From Archivesica marissinica (Eukaryota; Mollusca; Bivalvia; Venerida; Vesicomyidae), in assembly GCA_014843695.1 (NCBI GenBank), contig CM026386.1, positions 14,420,106 to 14,484,105 of the forward strand: 64,000 bases of DNA, written 5' to 3'. Made by a program: the position numbers and the translations under genes. Below are positions 45,201-53,804 of the stretch, piece after piece (position 1 is the first letter of the stretch; every line of letters starts with the position of its first letter). Below the pieces are notes generated by a model. The model saw nothing but the letters and a program-made list of their open reading frames with translations. It was not told where the DNA came from and made no database searches.

Positions 45201-48200
45201 CATATCCTGAAGTAAGACGCAGGAATACAGCTTCAATACACATGTATTCACAGTGTCAATACATACATATATATACATGTATATTAAACGTGCATCCTCA
45301 TCGTTAATTTGTTCAGAGTGGTAGTTGATAATGGGCTATGTGTCTTCAATGGGACACCTCAGGGCTCATTCTAGAGGGCGACCTTGGGACCCTGATTTCG
45401 CCCCCCGGGGGAAACAATTTTCACAGACAAAATATACCGTAAGATACCGATACACTGGTCATTGTATAGCACTCCTATTCAAATATTGTATTTAATGGTC
45501 ATATTGTGTATTTTAACGATATTATGTTGAAATTCATTAAATAATACCATAAGATGACGCAATCGCTCGCTTTATCTCCTAAAAATTTGGGTCTAGCTTG
45601 AGCCCTGCACCTTGAGCCCTGCACTAGTGTGCTTTGGCCCAAAGCCGTTGGGCAGATTGACCTATATGAAACAAAATCAGAAAGATCTATAAAACAAGTC
45701 ATGTCTTGTAGGGCCCCACTTCCCGGCCGATCTCCTCACGACGTGCACATCACGGTCGGGGCACATCTCGCCGCAGCAGCGTAGGATTCTGGCTGTCTGA
45801 CTTTGCAACATGGGACACACCTTTCACCACCGCTGTTTTATGGAAGTGGTGGAGGTATGGACAGACCCTGGAGTGACCGTGACAACGAGATGTCTAACTG
45901 CCAGATCCATCTATATACTGCTGCACGATGACCAACAATGAAGAGGGTGGCCCTAAAATGAGCCGTTCAGAAAGAAGAGACCATCAGGACTTGGCACCAT
46001 GAAGAGGAAGATGCCTCCACCAGTTGTCGATTTATCGCAACATCATCGAAAACTTCCAATACCATAACACTACAAGACAACACTCTACTCTTCATGACTA
46101 AACGATGGTGCTAGGTAAGCACAAATCTAATCATCCGAGAAGGTTCGGCGGCGGCGAGGGTAAATAAACGAAACTGTCATCAGGACAATACTTACACAAA
46201 TGGGAATAACAGCAGCGGTGTTGAATACATAAGTCTTTCCTGCCATTTATCCGGGAGGTAATAGAAGTAGAAGATGAGAGCAGTGACTATGTATGTGAGA
46301 ATGGAGTAGAGCAGGAGCTTCGCTATGAACCACTTCTGTCGCTCCTGATTCTTGCGTTTGAACTGTTCAAGCTTGCGTATGTCCTGAAATATATTAGTAT
46401 GTTAACCGTTACTGTGCTGGAAACCAGTATATTCGTTTCTGCAAACAGCATAGAACCGGATCAGATGGCACAGAATGTGCCATCTATTCTATGCCATCTG
46501 ATCAGACGGCTCTATGGTGTTTGCTATTCGGATAGTGGAGCTAAAACACTTGGGGCGTTTAATCGAGGCTGATCTGGATCTATGTTGTTGGCACCATTTT
46601 AAGGGTTAAATTCCACCATTCCCTCAGAATATGCTATACAGTCAAACCTGTCTTAAGCAGCCAGCCAAAGGGAATCACAGAAAGTGGCTGTTTAGCACAG
46701 GTGGCTGCTTAATAGAGGTCAAATGTATAATAAAACATCATATTGGGAATCTGGAACCTGGCTGCTTAATACAGGTTGGCTGCTTAATAGAGGTCAAATG
46801 TATAATAAAACATCATATTGGGAATCTGGAACCTGGCTGCTTAATACAGGTGGCTGCTTAATAGAGGTGACCACTAACACAGGTTTTTGACTGTACACAG
46901 AAATACTGTAAAGAACGGAAGATTAGATATTTGGGGTTTAAAGTCGTATCAAGGGTTGTATGGCGGCCCCAGATGTTACTGGACCGGCCTTCTGCCTTGC
47001 CAGCTGGATAGCTAACATTGTCACAGTGGGATTCGAACCTACAATGGTGAGAGGCAAATGAATTGAAGTCAACGACCTCACAGTGAGGCTCACTCCACTG
47101 ATTCAGATTTCGAATATTTCCAAACAATTTTAAACAACATTTGGATGATTTGTCCACAAATGAACTGGTTTTTATGAAAATAATATTTGGCAAATTGCCT
47201 CCCTTTATTTAATTACAAAATCACAAATAACTTTGTAAATGCTGGCTTACTTAACTTAGTAGTAGGACAAATTGCTATATTAACTCTAGCTTTAGGTTTC
47301 CATTTCGAGAAGACACAAAGAGACTTTAATGTAGTGGTGGAGATGGACTTAACTGACAACGACATAGAATAGATTAAAACTATGTCACTGAACGCTACTA
47401 CATACCTTAGTTTCCTGTTCTACTCGACACTTTATGCTTAACTATACTCAACAAAACTAGAAACGTCCCTGTTATATAGCCGGTGTAGCACTGTCTGTGT
47501 CTGTGTATGTGCTACATGTTCAATGTACATGTATTTTAAACCCTGGCGATGTTCAGAATACGATCGTGTAGAGTTTCCCCAATACACACGGTTTACATAT
47601 CGGCCAGTGACCGGAATGTTGATTTGCACGTGCACGCTATACATGTCATCGATATGTTGATTCAGTTCATGTCGTACCATTCGTGCGATATTTCTATTCG
47701 GAAAATTAAAAAAATTGTTTCACTGTTTTCGATATGCCACAGCTTTCCGAAAAACGAGCGAAATCAGGCAATTGGGATGCTTGCGGGTGGGATGTCCGCC
47801 AGGGTGGTCGCGCGTTGGGTGCTGTCGGAAGACAATTGATCGTCTTGCAGCCCAGCAAACTGGGGCTGTTCATGACCGGCAGCGACCTGGTAGGTCTCGT
47901 GTAATGACAACTAGAGCCGATCGTTACATTACGTTGACGCACTTACGTCAACATCGGTTGACGCACTTACGTCAACGTCGATTGGCAGCCACAGTCACTG
48001 CTAGGCGTGTCTCAGGGCAGACCATTCGCAACCAGTTGCGTCGTAACGCCCAACCAATCGGGGCACGCCGCCCGTACAGTACACTGGTCATATAATGACC
48101 CAAAGTCACTGTGCTGCCAGGCATTTATGGGCGCGACGTCATCTAAACTGGAGAAGTGCTGACTGAAACCGAGTTTTGTTCACCGATGAATCTCGTTTCA

Positions 48201-51200
48201 CAGTTAGTCATGCTGACGGAAGATTACGGGTATACAGGCGTATAAATGAAAGATTTCGCCGATTTTTGCATTGTTGAGAAAAGAACAGGTTTGGGGGAGG
48301 GAGCGTAATGGTCTGGGATCATGGGACACCGGAAGACAGATTTGGTTGTTGTACAGGGCAACATCAATGCACAACGTTATGCTGCAGAGGTGCTAAATAC
48401 ACATGCCTTACCAAGACAATGCCCGCCCTCACGTAGCCAGGGTCATCAGTCAATACTTGCAGCAAAACAACGTCAACATCATGCCATGGCCCGCGGTTTC
48501 CCCGGATCTCACTCCCATTGAGCACAGATGGATGAGCTGGGCCGCAAAGCACGAGCTAACCATCAGAATGACAATGTTCGCGATCTTACACGCGCGTTAC
48601 AACGGGAATGGAGGAATTTGACCAACGCACTGGTATTGCGTTACATTACGTCGATGGATCATTGCATGCATTCATGCAAATGGTGGCCACACTCGGTACT
48701 AACGAGATTTACTGGATGTCAGGGATCAGTTTAGAGGGCGATGTGGGCGAAATTGTCGCCCTAGGGACCCTGACTTCGCCCTCTGGGGAGCCCCACAGTC
48801 TCCCTTTTTTTTACGATTTTCAAACAAAATTGTGTCTAGTAAGAGATACACTGGCCCATTATAAAGCACTCACTCAGGACTTCTATTCAAATGTTGTATT
48901 TAATGGTTGTACTGTGCATTTTAACCCTATTTTGCAGAAGTATATTAAAGAACATCATTTAAGGATGCGATCACACGCTTTCTCACTTCTCCCAAAAATT
49001 CTGACCTAGAATGAACCCTGGATGTGCCACATTTCTTATTGAAATTCCATCTCTAAACATTAAGTAACACCTTTCTGAGGTTTTGTGATTTTTGATCCCT
49101 ACCACCCATGGCCGGTTATCTCTCGAAAAGTTAACAAGATAGCCAGATGCAATGAATTGGCTTTGATACAGACATGAATGAACTTGTTTTTCCATTTGAT
49201 TCATAAAAGTAAACATTTTGGTTTTTGAAAATCTGTCCTTAAATATGGAGGGACGTTTCTAGTTTTGTTCAGTATATTTGAAGAACAGATAGAACTGTAA
49301 AATAGCAGTCAGCTACTTCTAATATAATATAGCAGTCAGCTACTTCTGATATAATATAGCAGTCAGCTACTTCTGATATAATATAGCAATCAGCTACTTC
49401 TGATATAATATAGCAGTCAGCTACTTCTGATATAATATAGCAGTCAGCTACTTCTGATATAATATAGCAGTCAGCTACTTCTGATATAATATAGCAGTCA
49501 GCTACTTCTGATATAACATAGCAGTCAGCTACTTCTGATATAATATAGCAGTCAGCTACTTCTGATATAATATAGCAGTCATAAATTAGCAGTCAGCTAC
49601 TTCTGATATAATATAGCAATCAGCTACTTCTGATATAATATAGCAGTCATCTACTTCTGATTTAATATAGCAGTCCATTACTTCTGATATAATATAGCAG
49701 TCAGCTACTTCTGATATAATATAGCAGTCCGCTACTTCTGATATAACATAGCAGTCAGCTACTTCTGATATAATATAGCAATCAGCTACTTCTGATATAA
49801 TATAGCAGTCAGCTACTTCTGATATAACATAGCAGTCAGCTACTTCTGATATAATATAGCAGTCAGCTACTTCTGATATAATATAGCAGTCAGCTACTTC
49901 TGATATAATATAGCAGTCAGCTACTTCTGATATAATATAGCAGTCAGCTACTTCTGATATAATATAGCAGTCAGCTACTTCTGATATAACATAGCAGTCA
50001 GCTACTTCTGATATAATATAGCAGTCATCTACTTCTGATATAAATTAGCAGTCAGCTACTTCTGATATAATATAGCAGTCTGTTACTTCTGATATAATAT
50101 AGCAGTCCATTACTTCTGATATAATATAGCAGTCAGCTACTTCTGATATAATATAGCAGTCAGCTACTTCTGATATAATATAGCAGTCAGCTACTTCTGA
50201 TATAACATAGCAGTCAGCTACTTCTGATATAATATAGCAGTCAGCTACTTCTGATATAATATAGCAGTCATCTACTTCTGATATAATATAGCAGTCAGCT
50301 ACTTCTGATATAATATAGCAGTCACCTACTTCTGATATAAAATAGCAGTCAGCTACTTCTGATATAATATAGCAGTCTGTTACTTCTGATATAATATAGC
50401 AGTCCATTACTTCTGATATAATATAGCAGTCAGCTACTTCTGATATAATATAGCAGTCAGCTACTTCTGATATAATATAGCAGTCAGCTACTTCTGATAT
50501 AACATAGCAGTCAGCTACTTCTGATATAATATAGCAGTCAGCTACTTCTGATATAATATAGCAGTCATCTACTTCTGATATAATATAGCAGTCAGCTACT
50601 TCTGATATAATATAGCAGTCACCTACTTCTGATATAAATTAGCAGTCAGCTACTTCTGATATAATATAGCAGTCACCTACTTCTGATATAAATTAGCAGT
50701 CAGCTACTTCTGATATAATATAGCAGTCCATTACTTCTGATATAATATAGCAGTCAGCTAATTCTGATATAATATAGCAATCAGCTACTTCTGATATAAT
50801 ATAGCAGTCAGCTACTTCTGATATAATATAGCAGTCAGCTACATCTGATATAATATAGCAGTCAGCTACTTCTGATATAATATAGCAGTCAGCTAATAAG
50901 TTCATTACAATATAAAATTGTTATATATAATTACACAAGGAGTGATAACAACATGGAAATTGCCTTTCAGTGTTCCATACTTTTGGAGTCATTTCATGTA
51001 TGTCTTTTACTGTTATTTATCGTCGCTACCGGTTGCCCATATGAGCGACGCCTCCTGAAGAGATTAGTCATTTTAGATTTTTGGAGGATAGTGCAATGAT
51101 ACAGACAGAGACCCATTCCAGAATCTCCTCCGGTTCTTTTACGTGCATGGTATAAAGTACCGACACAAGACCTCGGTTTAACATCCCATCTGAAAGACAT

Positions 51201-53600
51201 TATTATTATTTTATTTGGGTCAGACGGGGGATCGAACCTTGGATTCCCAGTCCATCATGTTAACCACTGGACTACGTTTCCACCTGTGGAGTCATTACAT
51301 TATAATATTAGAACATGCATGCAAGCTAGCAACTTTCTACAGTACCTGATCTAGTTGCTCCAAAACTTCAATCGTCGATTTCTTTTTCTGTAACAAAAAT
51401 AACAATAAGTTCAATAACTAAGATCAACAGCATATTTAGCATTCAAAATGTGAAGCGGTACAAGAGCTGATCAATAAATAAATGACGATAAAACCAGCAT
51501 AAGTTTTATTCTGTTGAATACTAAAATATTGTGAGTATACTCTTCTATTGGTATACTCTTCTATTCTTCTATTGGTATTCTCTTCTATTGGTATACTCTT
51601 CTATTCTTCTATTGGTATTCTCTTCTATTGGTATACTCTTCTATTGGTATACTCTTCTATTGGTATACTCTTCTATTGATATACTCTTGTCTTCTATTCT
51701 TCTATTGGTATACTCTTCTATTCTTCTATTGGTATACTCTTCTATTGGTATACTCTTCTATTGGTAATTTGGTATACTCTTCTATTCATCTGCAATAACT
51801 GAAGGTGATGATGCATTATTCAGCCGAAATGAAAAGTTTGCATCCAAAACTCAGTTCTAACAAAAGCTCCGAAGAAACTGTTAATTGAAGAAGTCATCGA
51901 TGATGATGCATTCTAGCTGCCATGATATAACAACTAAGGTTGAAAAGAGTGTGTCGATATCAGCTTCTGAAGTGAGTTGTGATGTAAACTCTGATAGGAA
52001 TGTCTGTTGTTGTGGAGAGAAGACAAGCCACATTTCTGGAAGAACCAGTTTCTAGATGATGTAGAAACCAATACTGGCATATTACATCGGGTGAGAGTAC
52101 GCACAATTATTAGTAAAACTGCTAAAGCTCTGTCTTGAAGGCTTCCAGTGATTGGGCACTGACAGTGTCTTCATCTAGATGATTCAGCTTTATTATTGTT
52201 TTATTAAAGAATGAGTATCTGAATTTATCGCTGTTTGAATGTTTGACGATGAAGCACTTGGAATTGTTAGTGACAAATTAAATTTTCATTATTTTCTTCC
52301 AGTTCGCTGCTGATGGAAAACACCAACTTTGCACATCTGCACTCTCGCCAGAATTAGAATTAAAACTCTCCAACATCTGTAAACGATTGACAACAAGACC
52401 AAATATTAGTATTTTATGCTGCACTTGTATTTGAACTCATAGGCGTGATGATAGCATTGAAAGACAATCTCCAACAAATCCCACACATAATGACCAGTAT
52501 AAAATGCTAATTGCACTGGCCGTATACTTCCAGCATACAGGGAGATTCCTTCGGATGTCAAGGTCAGCAACTATTTGTTATCAAAATAAGTAGAGTGGTG
52601 GAACCTATGCTCCGCGTAAATCCCACATATAGAGTGGTGGAACCTATGCTCGGCGTAAATCCCACACATAATGACCAGTATAAAATGCTAATTGCACTTG
52701 TCGTATATTATTATTTTCCTAAGTTGTGAAAACAACTTTCAAAACACTATTGTTGACAGTTTTAGCTTCATCACTTGACCTTGCTGCTCAATACAGCTAT
52801 CGCAACGGTGTCGGTCGGCACCCGTTTATATGGGGAACTGAAGACTTCAGGGCACCTATGCACGGCGTACTTGTTATTTTTTATTTATTCACCATAACTT
52901 GTTGAATATCTTATTTTGATATAGTACATCATTGAATAAAAACACTTATTGGTCTTAATCAGAAATGGTATAGAAACTTTTTTTTGGATTTAAGGCTAGC
53001 TACGGATTTACGGATAGCTACCTGAATTGATCATACACCGTATCAGTTTCGGTTTACGGATAGCTACCTGAATTGATCATACACCGTATCAGTTTCGGTG
53101 GAAATATTCTCCCAATGATTTGCTTGTTTATATCCGTCTGCTGGGCCAGTCACGTGACAGTTGCATCAGCCTACCGATACTCTCAACGGAATGCTATTGA
53201 ACCATGCTTCAGCTCTGTCAGTGAAATTAGCCTAGAACTATATCAATATTTTAAATACGGATGAAAATGGAGAATACGCCGAGCATAGGAATACGCCGAA
53301 CATAGGTTCCACCACTCTAGTCTACTATGTCACGTGGACGCTTGTCAATATAACAAGTACTATGCTATAAAATGTTCATACAATACTGGCATTTATTGGT
53401 AATGTTATTGTAACATAAGAGGCATTGGCTCAAACTTAAATTTACACAAAAATTGTAATGCCTTTAATTAATTTTATGAACATGTGATGTATCCGAATTC
53501 ATACACACTTACATCTTTTCTAACACGCGATATCTAAAATAATTAATGTTTATAACACACGACTAAAACGAACCCGAAATCTGGACAAAACGACTCCCAT
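33024..53600 (-). CDS. LNPK: Lunapark, ER three-way-junction protein (complete, 11 coding exons)
   Basis: Lunapark is an ER membrane protein that stabilises three-way junctions of the tubular network (family knowledge). The join is complement of 53574-53600, 51346-51387, 46196-46383, 45148-45206, 44252-44292, 41110-41196, 39390-39429, 37055-37321, 35651-35827, 34054-34167, 33024-33250. That totals 1269 nt and 422 residues, close to the vertebrate length (about 428), and every junction keeps phase. Residues: MG start (N-myristoylation type); coiled coil about 15-40; membrane segments about 44-65 and 78-98 with a short YYLPDKW loop; second coiled coil about 102-145; Pro/Gln/Gly-rich linker 150-260; GPPLPRPVLPRERG and EYLVGDGPQNRYALIC; zinc ribbon Cys291/294/313/316; MNPAKK (LNPARK-motif equivalent) at 319-324; acidic tail 348-422. 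Introns are unusually loaded with tandem repeats and mobile elements. Confidence 0.93.
33296..33570 (-). mobile_element. tRNA-derived SINE family S5
   Basis: The right end complement reads 'ccgcctccgtggtcgggtgg' then 'gtgttcgagcacc' (A/B boxes). The left end has a (gttt)n tail 'gtttgtttgtttgtttgttc'. Lies in the last LNPK intron. Confidence 0.75.
33726..34003 (-). mobile_element. SINE family S1, full-length
   Basis: Tail 'tttatttatcgtcgctaccg' on the left, head complement 'cggatctgtagtccagtggt' on the right. Lies in the last LNPK intron, 50 bp from the exon 10 donor. Confidence 0.88.
34054..34167 (-). CDS. LNPK: LNPK coding exon 10 (zinc-ribbon second half)
   Basis: 114 nt. Encodes (T)FRCCYCYSMNPAKKKRPYAP and RIEPPVSILRVQTTSSQ. 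The acceptor 'gatttccag' and the first 19 exon bases are the first unit of the 50-bp array that fills the upstream intron. Donor 'gtatgg'. Confidence 0.95.
34149..35083 (-). repeat. 50-bp minisatellite carrying the LNPK exon 10 acceptor, about 18 copies
   Basis: Unit (plus strand) 'caatagcaacatcgaaatgc' + 'tggaaatcagaaatagcctatatactgtaa'. Read on the minus strand, each unit contains the tract and AG of the exon 10 acceptor ('tgatttccag') and the first 19 coding bases. Units are almost identical apart from 'cctata'/'catata'. Confidence 0.97.
35106..35333 (-). mobile_element. SINE family S1, head-truncated
   Basis: Tail and body present; ends at 'gtcagacggggg' without the tRNA-like head. In the LNPK intron upstream of exon 10, adjacent to the 50-bp array. 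Confidence 0.85.
35651..35827 (-). CDS. LNPK: LNPK coding exon 9 (zinc-ribbon first half)
   Basis: 177 nt. Encodes GTPQGPPLPRPVLPRERGTM, EYLVGDGPQNRYALICANC and the helix to EEFEYI. Nearly colinear with vertebrate Lunapark. Acceptor 'ccttttcag', donor 'gtaagt'. Confidence 0.96.
35878..35980 (-). pseudogene. partial duplicate of LNPK exon 9
   Basis: On the minus strand a good acceptor ('gttgttgcag') is followed by 'gcggtcccagggaccccgtt' and 'acccagacctgtgtta', then HRERGTMHR in the aligned frame. This corresponds to exon 9's PLPRPVLPRERGTMDR. It soon meets a stop (RLSN-stop), but 'agatatgcat' similarity continues to about 35878. Small indels at the start shift the phase. A decayed upstream copy of the exon. 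Confidence 0.85.
36066..36258 (+). mobile_element. SINE family S2
   Basis: Head 'cttgtgatagcgccgtagta' and 'ggagttcgagccccgttgga', body 'gattgtgcccgtagcaag', tail 'caagctaaaataaatgttta'. In LNPK intron 8. Confidence 0.82.
36262..37066 (-). repeat. 39-bp minisatellite carrying the LNPK exon 8 donor, about 20 copies
   Basis: Unit (plus strand) 'aacttgctgagtaccgtaat' + 'aaaaccaaactttaccatt'. On the minus strand each unit includes 'caagttaatg|gtaaagtttgg', the last 10 coding bases of exon 8 and its donor. Most units are 39 bp (13 codons: VNGKVWFYYGTQQ); two 38-bp units ('aacttctgagg') break the frame. Confidence 0.96.
37055..37321 (-). CDS. LNPK: LNPK coding exon 8 (Pro/Gln/Gly-rich linker)
   Basis: 267 nt. 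Encodes (E)VRQRQIAQQ, then repeated YPGMTPM/PQ-GSNIR blocks (AYPGMTPMRPQLGSNIRPGV, RYPGMTPMIPQQGSNIRSGM), ending NVPQVN. The end at 'aatg|gtaaag' is fixed by the phase needed for exon 9; the open frame continues into the 39-bp array until 36903, but that read-through would not fit. Confidence 0.85.
37467..37664. repeat. 49-bp tandem repeat, 4 copies
   Basis: Unit 'gcatttatttatcatcattg' + 'cccacaacattggggtggtgcctccatta'. In LNPK intron 7. Confidence 0.92.
38013..38133. mobile_element. hairpin inverted repeat
   Basis: 'aataataggttactgtctta' is mirrored by 'taagacagtaacctaatatt' about 75 bp away. Short foldback element in LNPK intron 7. Confidence 0.6.
38220..38476. mobile_element. TTAA-flanked MITE family A, copy 4
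   Basis: TTAA on both sides; inverted ends 'cccattcaacaccaag' / 'gtgttgaaaggg'. The hairpin core is enlarged by an extra 'gagctggctcatcac' segment. Confidence 0.85.
38480..39389. other. LNPK intron 7, remaining unique sequence
   Basis: 'gcagggttcccgctgccaat' at about 38539 echoes 'gcagggttcccgctgtcggt' at 37740, a dispersed short motif. A 110-codon ORF (38510-38842) has no recognised domain and lies in an intron of the opposite gene, so it is not called. Confidence 0.35.
39390..39429 (-). CDS. LNPK: LNPK coding exon 7
   Basis: 40 nt. Encodes VPKITPLKPTPGT plus one base. Acceptor 'gattttag', donor 'gtacgt'. Called from phase fit and position between exons 6 and 8; the sequence is a low-complexity Pro/Thr linker. 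Confidence 0.8.
39888..40232 (-). repeat. about 47-bp array derived from the end of LNPK exon 6
   Basis: On the minus strand each unit reads 'tttgatcctgctagaatcaa' + 'ggaattagtggaaaataaatcaataaa'. This aligns with exon 6's end, 'tttgatccagcgagattcaa' + 'agaattagag|gtaatc'. Six or seven copies. Two further diverged units at about 40940-41030 suggest the array once reached the exon before MITE E2 (40362-40936) inserted. Confidence 0.9.
40362..40936. mobile_element. TTAA-bounded MITE family E, copy 2
   Basis: TTAA ends with inverted termini 'agcagcattacatcgtg' / 'catgtaatgctgct'; shares ordered motifs with 30441-30962. Inserted within the exon-6-derived repeats. Confidence 0.85.
41110..41196 (-). 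CDS. LNPK: LNPK coding exon 6
   Basis: 87 nt, phase 0 on both sides. Encodes LEDVMENETYKKAKEILEKF followed by DPARFKELE, the most conserved part of the second coiled coil. Acceptor 'tcttgcag', donor 'gtaatc'. A 34-bp array begins a few bp upstream of the acceptor. Diverged copies of its last 30 nt form the array at 39888-40232. Confidence 0.95.
41205..42321. repeat. 34-bp minisatellite, about 33 copies, abutting LNPK exon 6 acceptor
   Basis: Unit 'atactatatgaaataaacgt' + 'ggcaacacacatag', with 'actcatag' and 'acacatat' variants. It starts about 10 bp upstream of the exon 6 acceptor on the minus strand. A final unit is split by the 42322-43235 insertion. Confidence 0.96.
42322..43235. mobile_element. 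hAT-like non-autonomous element with 8-bp target duplication
   Basis: Flanked by a perfect 8-bp direct repeat GGCAACAC (42314-42321 and 43236-43243). Inverted ends 'caacgttggc' / 'gccaacgttg'. The interior has dispersed 'ggtcaata' / 'tattgacc' motifs pointing inward from both ends. 914 bp with no transposase. The 8-bp duplication fits the hAT superfamily. Inserted inside a unit of the 34-bp array. Confidence 0.85.
43256..43490 (+). mobile_element. tRNA-derived SINE family S3
   Basis: Head 'gtgtggcatccatggttgag' with B box 'tgggttcgatactc', then the body 'gtgtcattgagcaaggcacc', 'gtactggttaaccacttagg' and a (catacata) tail. Its head is the unit iterated at 22833-23706. Confidence 0.8.
43570..43790 (+). 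mobile_element. diverged SINE, S2-type body
   Basis: 'ccctaggcaagcaagacatt', 'cgtggcgatggattctatca', 'ggaacgagatcttgagaac' match the S2 body; the head differs. Confidence 0.6.
44252..44292 (-). CDS. LNPK: LNPK coding exon 5
   Basis: 41 nt. Encodes (D)IALEDLRDKKKQI, the start of the second coiled coil. Acceptor 'tttatag', donor 'gtaagt'. Confidence 0.9.
44401..44594. mobile_element. MITE family D, copy 2
   Basis: Ends 'tacagtcaaacctgtctata' / 'acaggtttgactgta'; interior 'aggtggcctctcaatagagg'. In LNPK intron 4. Confidence 0.8.
44890..45085. mobile_element. TTAA-flanked MITE family A, copy 5 (reverse)
   Basis: TTAA at both ends; right end 'cttggtgttgaatggg'. The left side is internally deleted. 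Confidence 0.82.
45148..45206 (-). CDS. LNPK: LNPK coding exon 4 (second membrane segment)
   Basis: 59 nt, phase 2 in and phase 1 out. Encodes IWCVKKVLHWYFVKRIARN, finishing the second membrane segment and the basic stretch after it. Acceptor 'ttacttcag', donor 'gtaaca'. Confidence 0.93.
45360..45607. mobile_element. MITE family B, copy 2
   Basis: 'cagggctcattctagagggc' to 'ctagcttgagccctg'; shares 'attcaaatattgtatttaat' with the other copies. In LNPK intron 3. Confidence 0.75.
45690..46170. other. GC-richer insertion in LNPK intron 3, unidentified
   Basis: A block clearly richer in GC than its surroundings ('gggccccacttcccggccga', 'ggttcggcggcggcgagggt'). No long ORF, no obvious terminal repeats. 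Possibly a retroelement fragment or an inserted cDNA piece; I cannot assign it. Confidence 0.4.
46196..46383 (-). CDS. LNPK: LNPK coding exon 3 (first membrane segment)
   Basis: 188 nt. Encodes DIRKLEQFKRKNQERQKWF, then a hydrophobic span (AKLLLYSILTYIVTALIFYF), YYLPDKWQERLMYSTP and the start of the second span. Acceptor 'atatttcag', donor 'gtaagt'. A TTAA-type MITE (46402-46609) starts only about 18 bp upstream of this acceptor. Confidence 0.95.
46402..46609. mobile_element. TTAA-bounded MITE family C, copy 2
   Basis: TTAA ends; hairpin core 'agcatagaaccggatcagat' / 'atctgatcagacggctctat'-type. Its left end lies about 18 bp from the LNPK exon 3 acceptor. Confidence 0.78.
46637..46895. mobile_element. 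MITE family D, copy 3
   Basis: Ends 'tacagtcaaacctgtcttaa' / 'cacaggtttttgactgta'; an internal 85-bp segment ('gcttaatagaggtcaaatgt' ...) is duplicated. Confidence 0.8.
46955..47110 (-). mobile_element. SINE-like repeat related to 9441-9650
   Basis: Shares 'gccagctggatagct', 'gggattcgaacctac' and 'gaagtcaa' in the same order. Confidence 0.5.
47733..48580 (+). pseudogene. Tc1-like DDE transposase, multiply frameshifted
   Basis: Pieces in order across frames: an N-terminal helix-turn-helix-like region (about 47733-48090, frameshifted); VLFTDESRFTVSHADGRLRV with the first catalytic Asp (about 48175-48235); GGSVMVWGIMGHRKTD (about 48296-48340); then YQDNARPHVARVISQYL with the second Asp and WPAVSPDLTPIEHRW with the third acidic residue (about 48405-48530). 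Several stops and shifts break the frame, so no functional protein is expected. Confidence 0.88.
48720..49020. mobile_element. MITE family B, copy 3, nested in the Tc1-like element
   Basis: 'cagggatcagtttagagggc' to 'ctagaatgaaccctg'; inverted ends of about 15 bp. It interrupts the region 3' of the transposase, so it inserted later. Confidence 0.85.
49297..50893. repeat. 29-bp minisatellite, about 55 copies
   Basis: Unit 'tatagcagtcagctacttct' + 'gatataata', with 'catctac', 'ccattac', 'ctgttac' variants. A block of about 300 bp containing 'ctgttac' then 'ccattac' is repeated near 50080 and 50375. In LNPK intron 2. Confidence 0.96.
51001..51287 (-). mobile_element. SINE family S1, full-length
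   Basis: Tail at left ('ttatttatcgtcgctaccgg'), head complement at right ('gtagtccagtggttaacatg'). About 60 bp downstream of the LNPK exon 2 donor. Confidence 0.88.
51346..51387 (-). CDS. LNPK: LNPK coding exon 2 (residues 10-23)
   Basis: 42 nt between acceptor 'gttacag' and donor 'gtactg'. Encodes KKKSTIEVLEQLDQ, the conserved start of the first coiled coil. Phase 0 on both sides. Confidence 0.9.
51530..51785. repeat. 16-bp repeat, about 15 copies
   Basis: 'tattggtatactcttc' with insertions of 'tattcttc'. In LNPK intron 1. Confidence 0.92.
51786..52592. other. LNPK intron 1, unassigned
   Basis: No exon with matching phase or recognised repeat found. Confidence 0.35.
52593..53320. mobile_element. 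inverted-repeat element in LNPK intron 1
   Basis: 'agagtggtggaacctatgct' (twice, 52593 and 52631) on the left is mirrored by 'cataggttccaccactctag' (53300-53319) on the right. The interior includes a tandem 50-bp duplication ('ggatagctacctgaattgat') at 53005-53090. Confidence 0.65.
53574..53600 (-). CDS. LNPK: LNPK coding exon 1 (residues 1-9)
   Basis: Encodes MGVVLSRFR, matching the family N-terminus (MG..FSR-basic). Gly2 would be the myristoylation site. Phase 0 at the end. The donor is 'cgg|gttcgt', weak by consensus, so this exon is the least certain; no competing MG start in the right phase was found upstream of exon 2. Confidence 0.7.
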
Positions 53601-53804
53601 CTTCTAATGTATTCTTCTAAATTATATATGATAAACTAATAAAAAAATCAAACATGATAACAAATTTGTGTTCCTGGTCTGGTATGGTAGAATTCGGACT
53701 TCCGTTAACAGTTTAATTATATCGTCATCTACTCGCAATTGTAAATGTATGGAGCCGTTATAGTACAAAAGTGAAACTCGTAATTATCACCTTTATCTCA
53801 TGAT

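Larger units (their letters stand above)
47445..49274 (+). mobile_element. Tc1/mariner-like transposon, decayed
   Basis: 28-bp inverted repeats (47443-47470 'tatactcaacaaaactagaa' + 'acgtccct', and 49249-49276, one mismatch), flanked by TA. The interior contains a broken transposase on the plus strand. Also carries an inserted MITE B (48720-49020). Located in LNPK intron 2. Confidence 0.93.

Noticed and set aside
49297..50893. Possible CRISPR array
   Set aside because: Units are contiguous with no unique spacers, and the genome is eukaryotic; it is a plain minisatellite. The same applies to every other array here.
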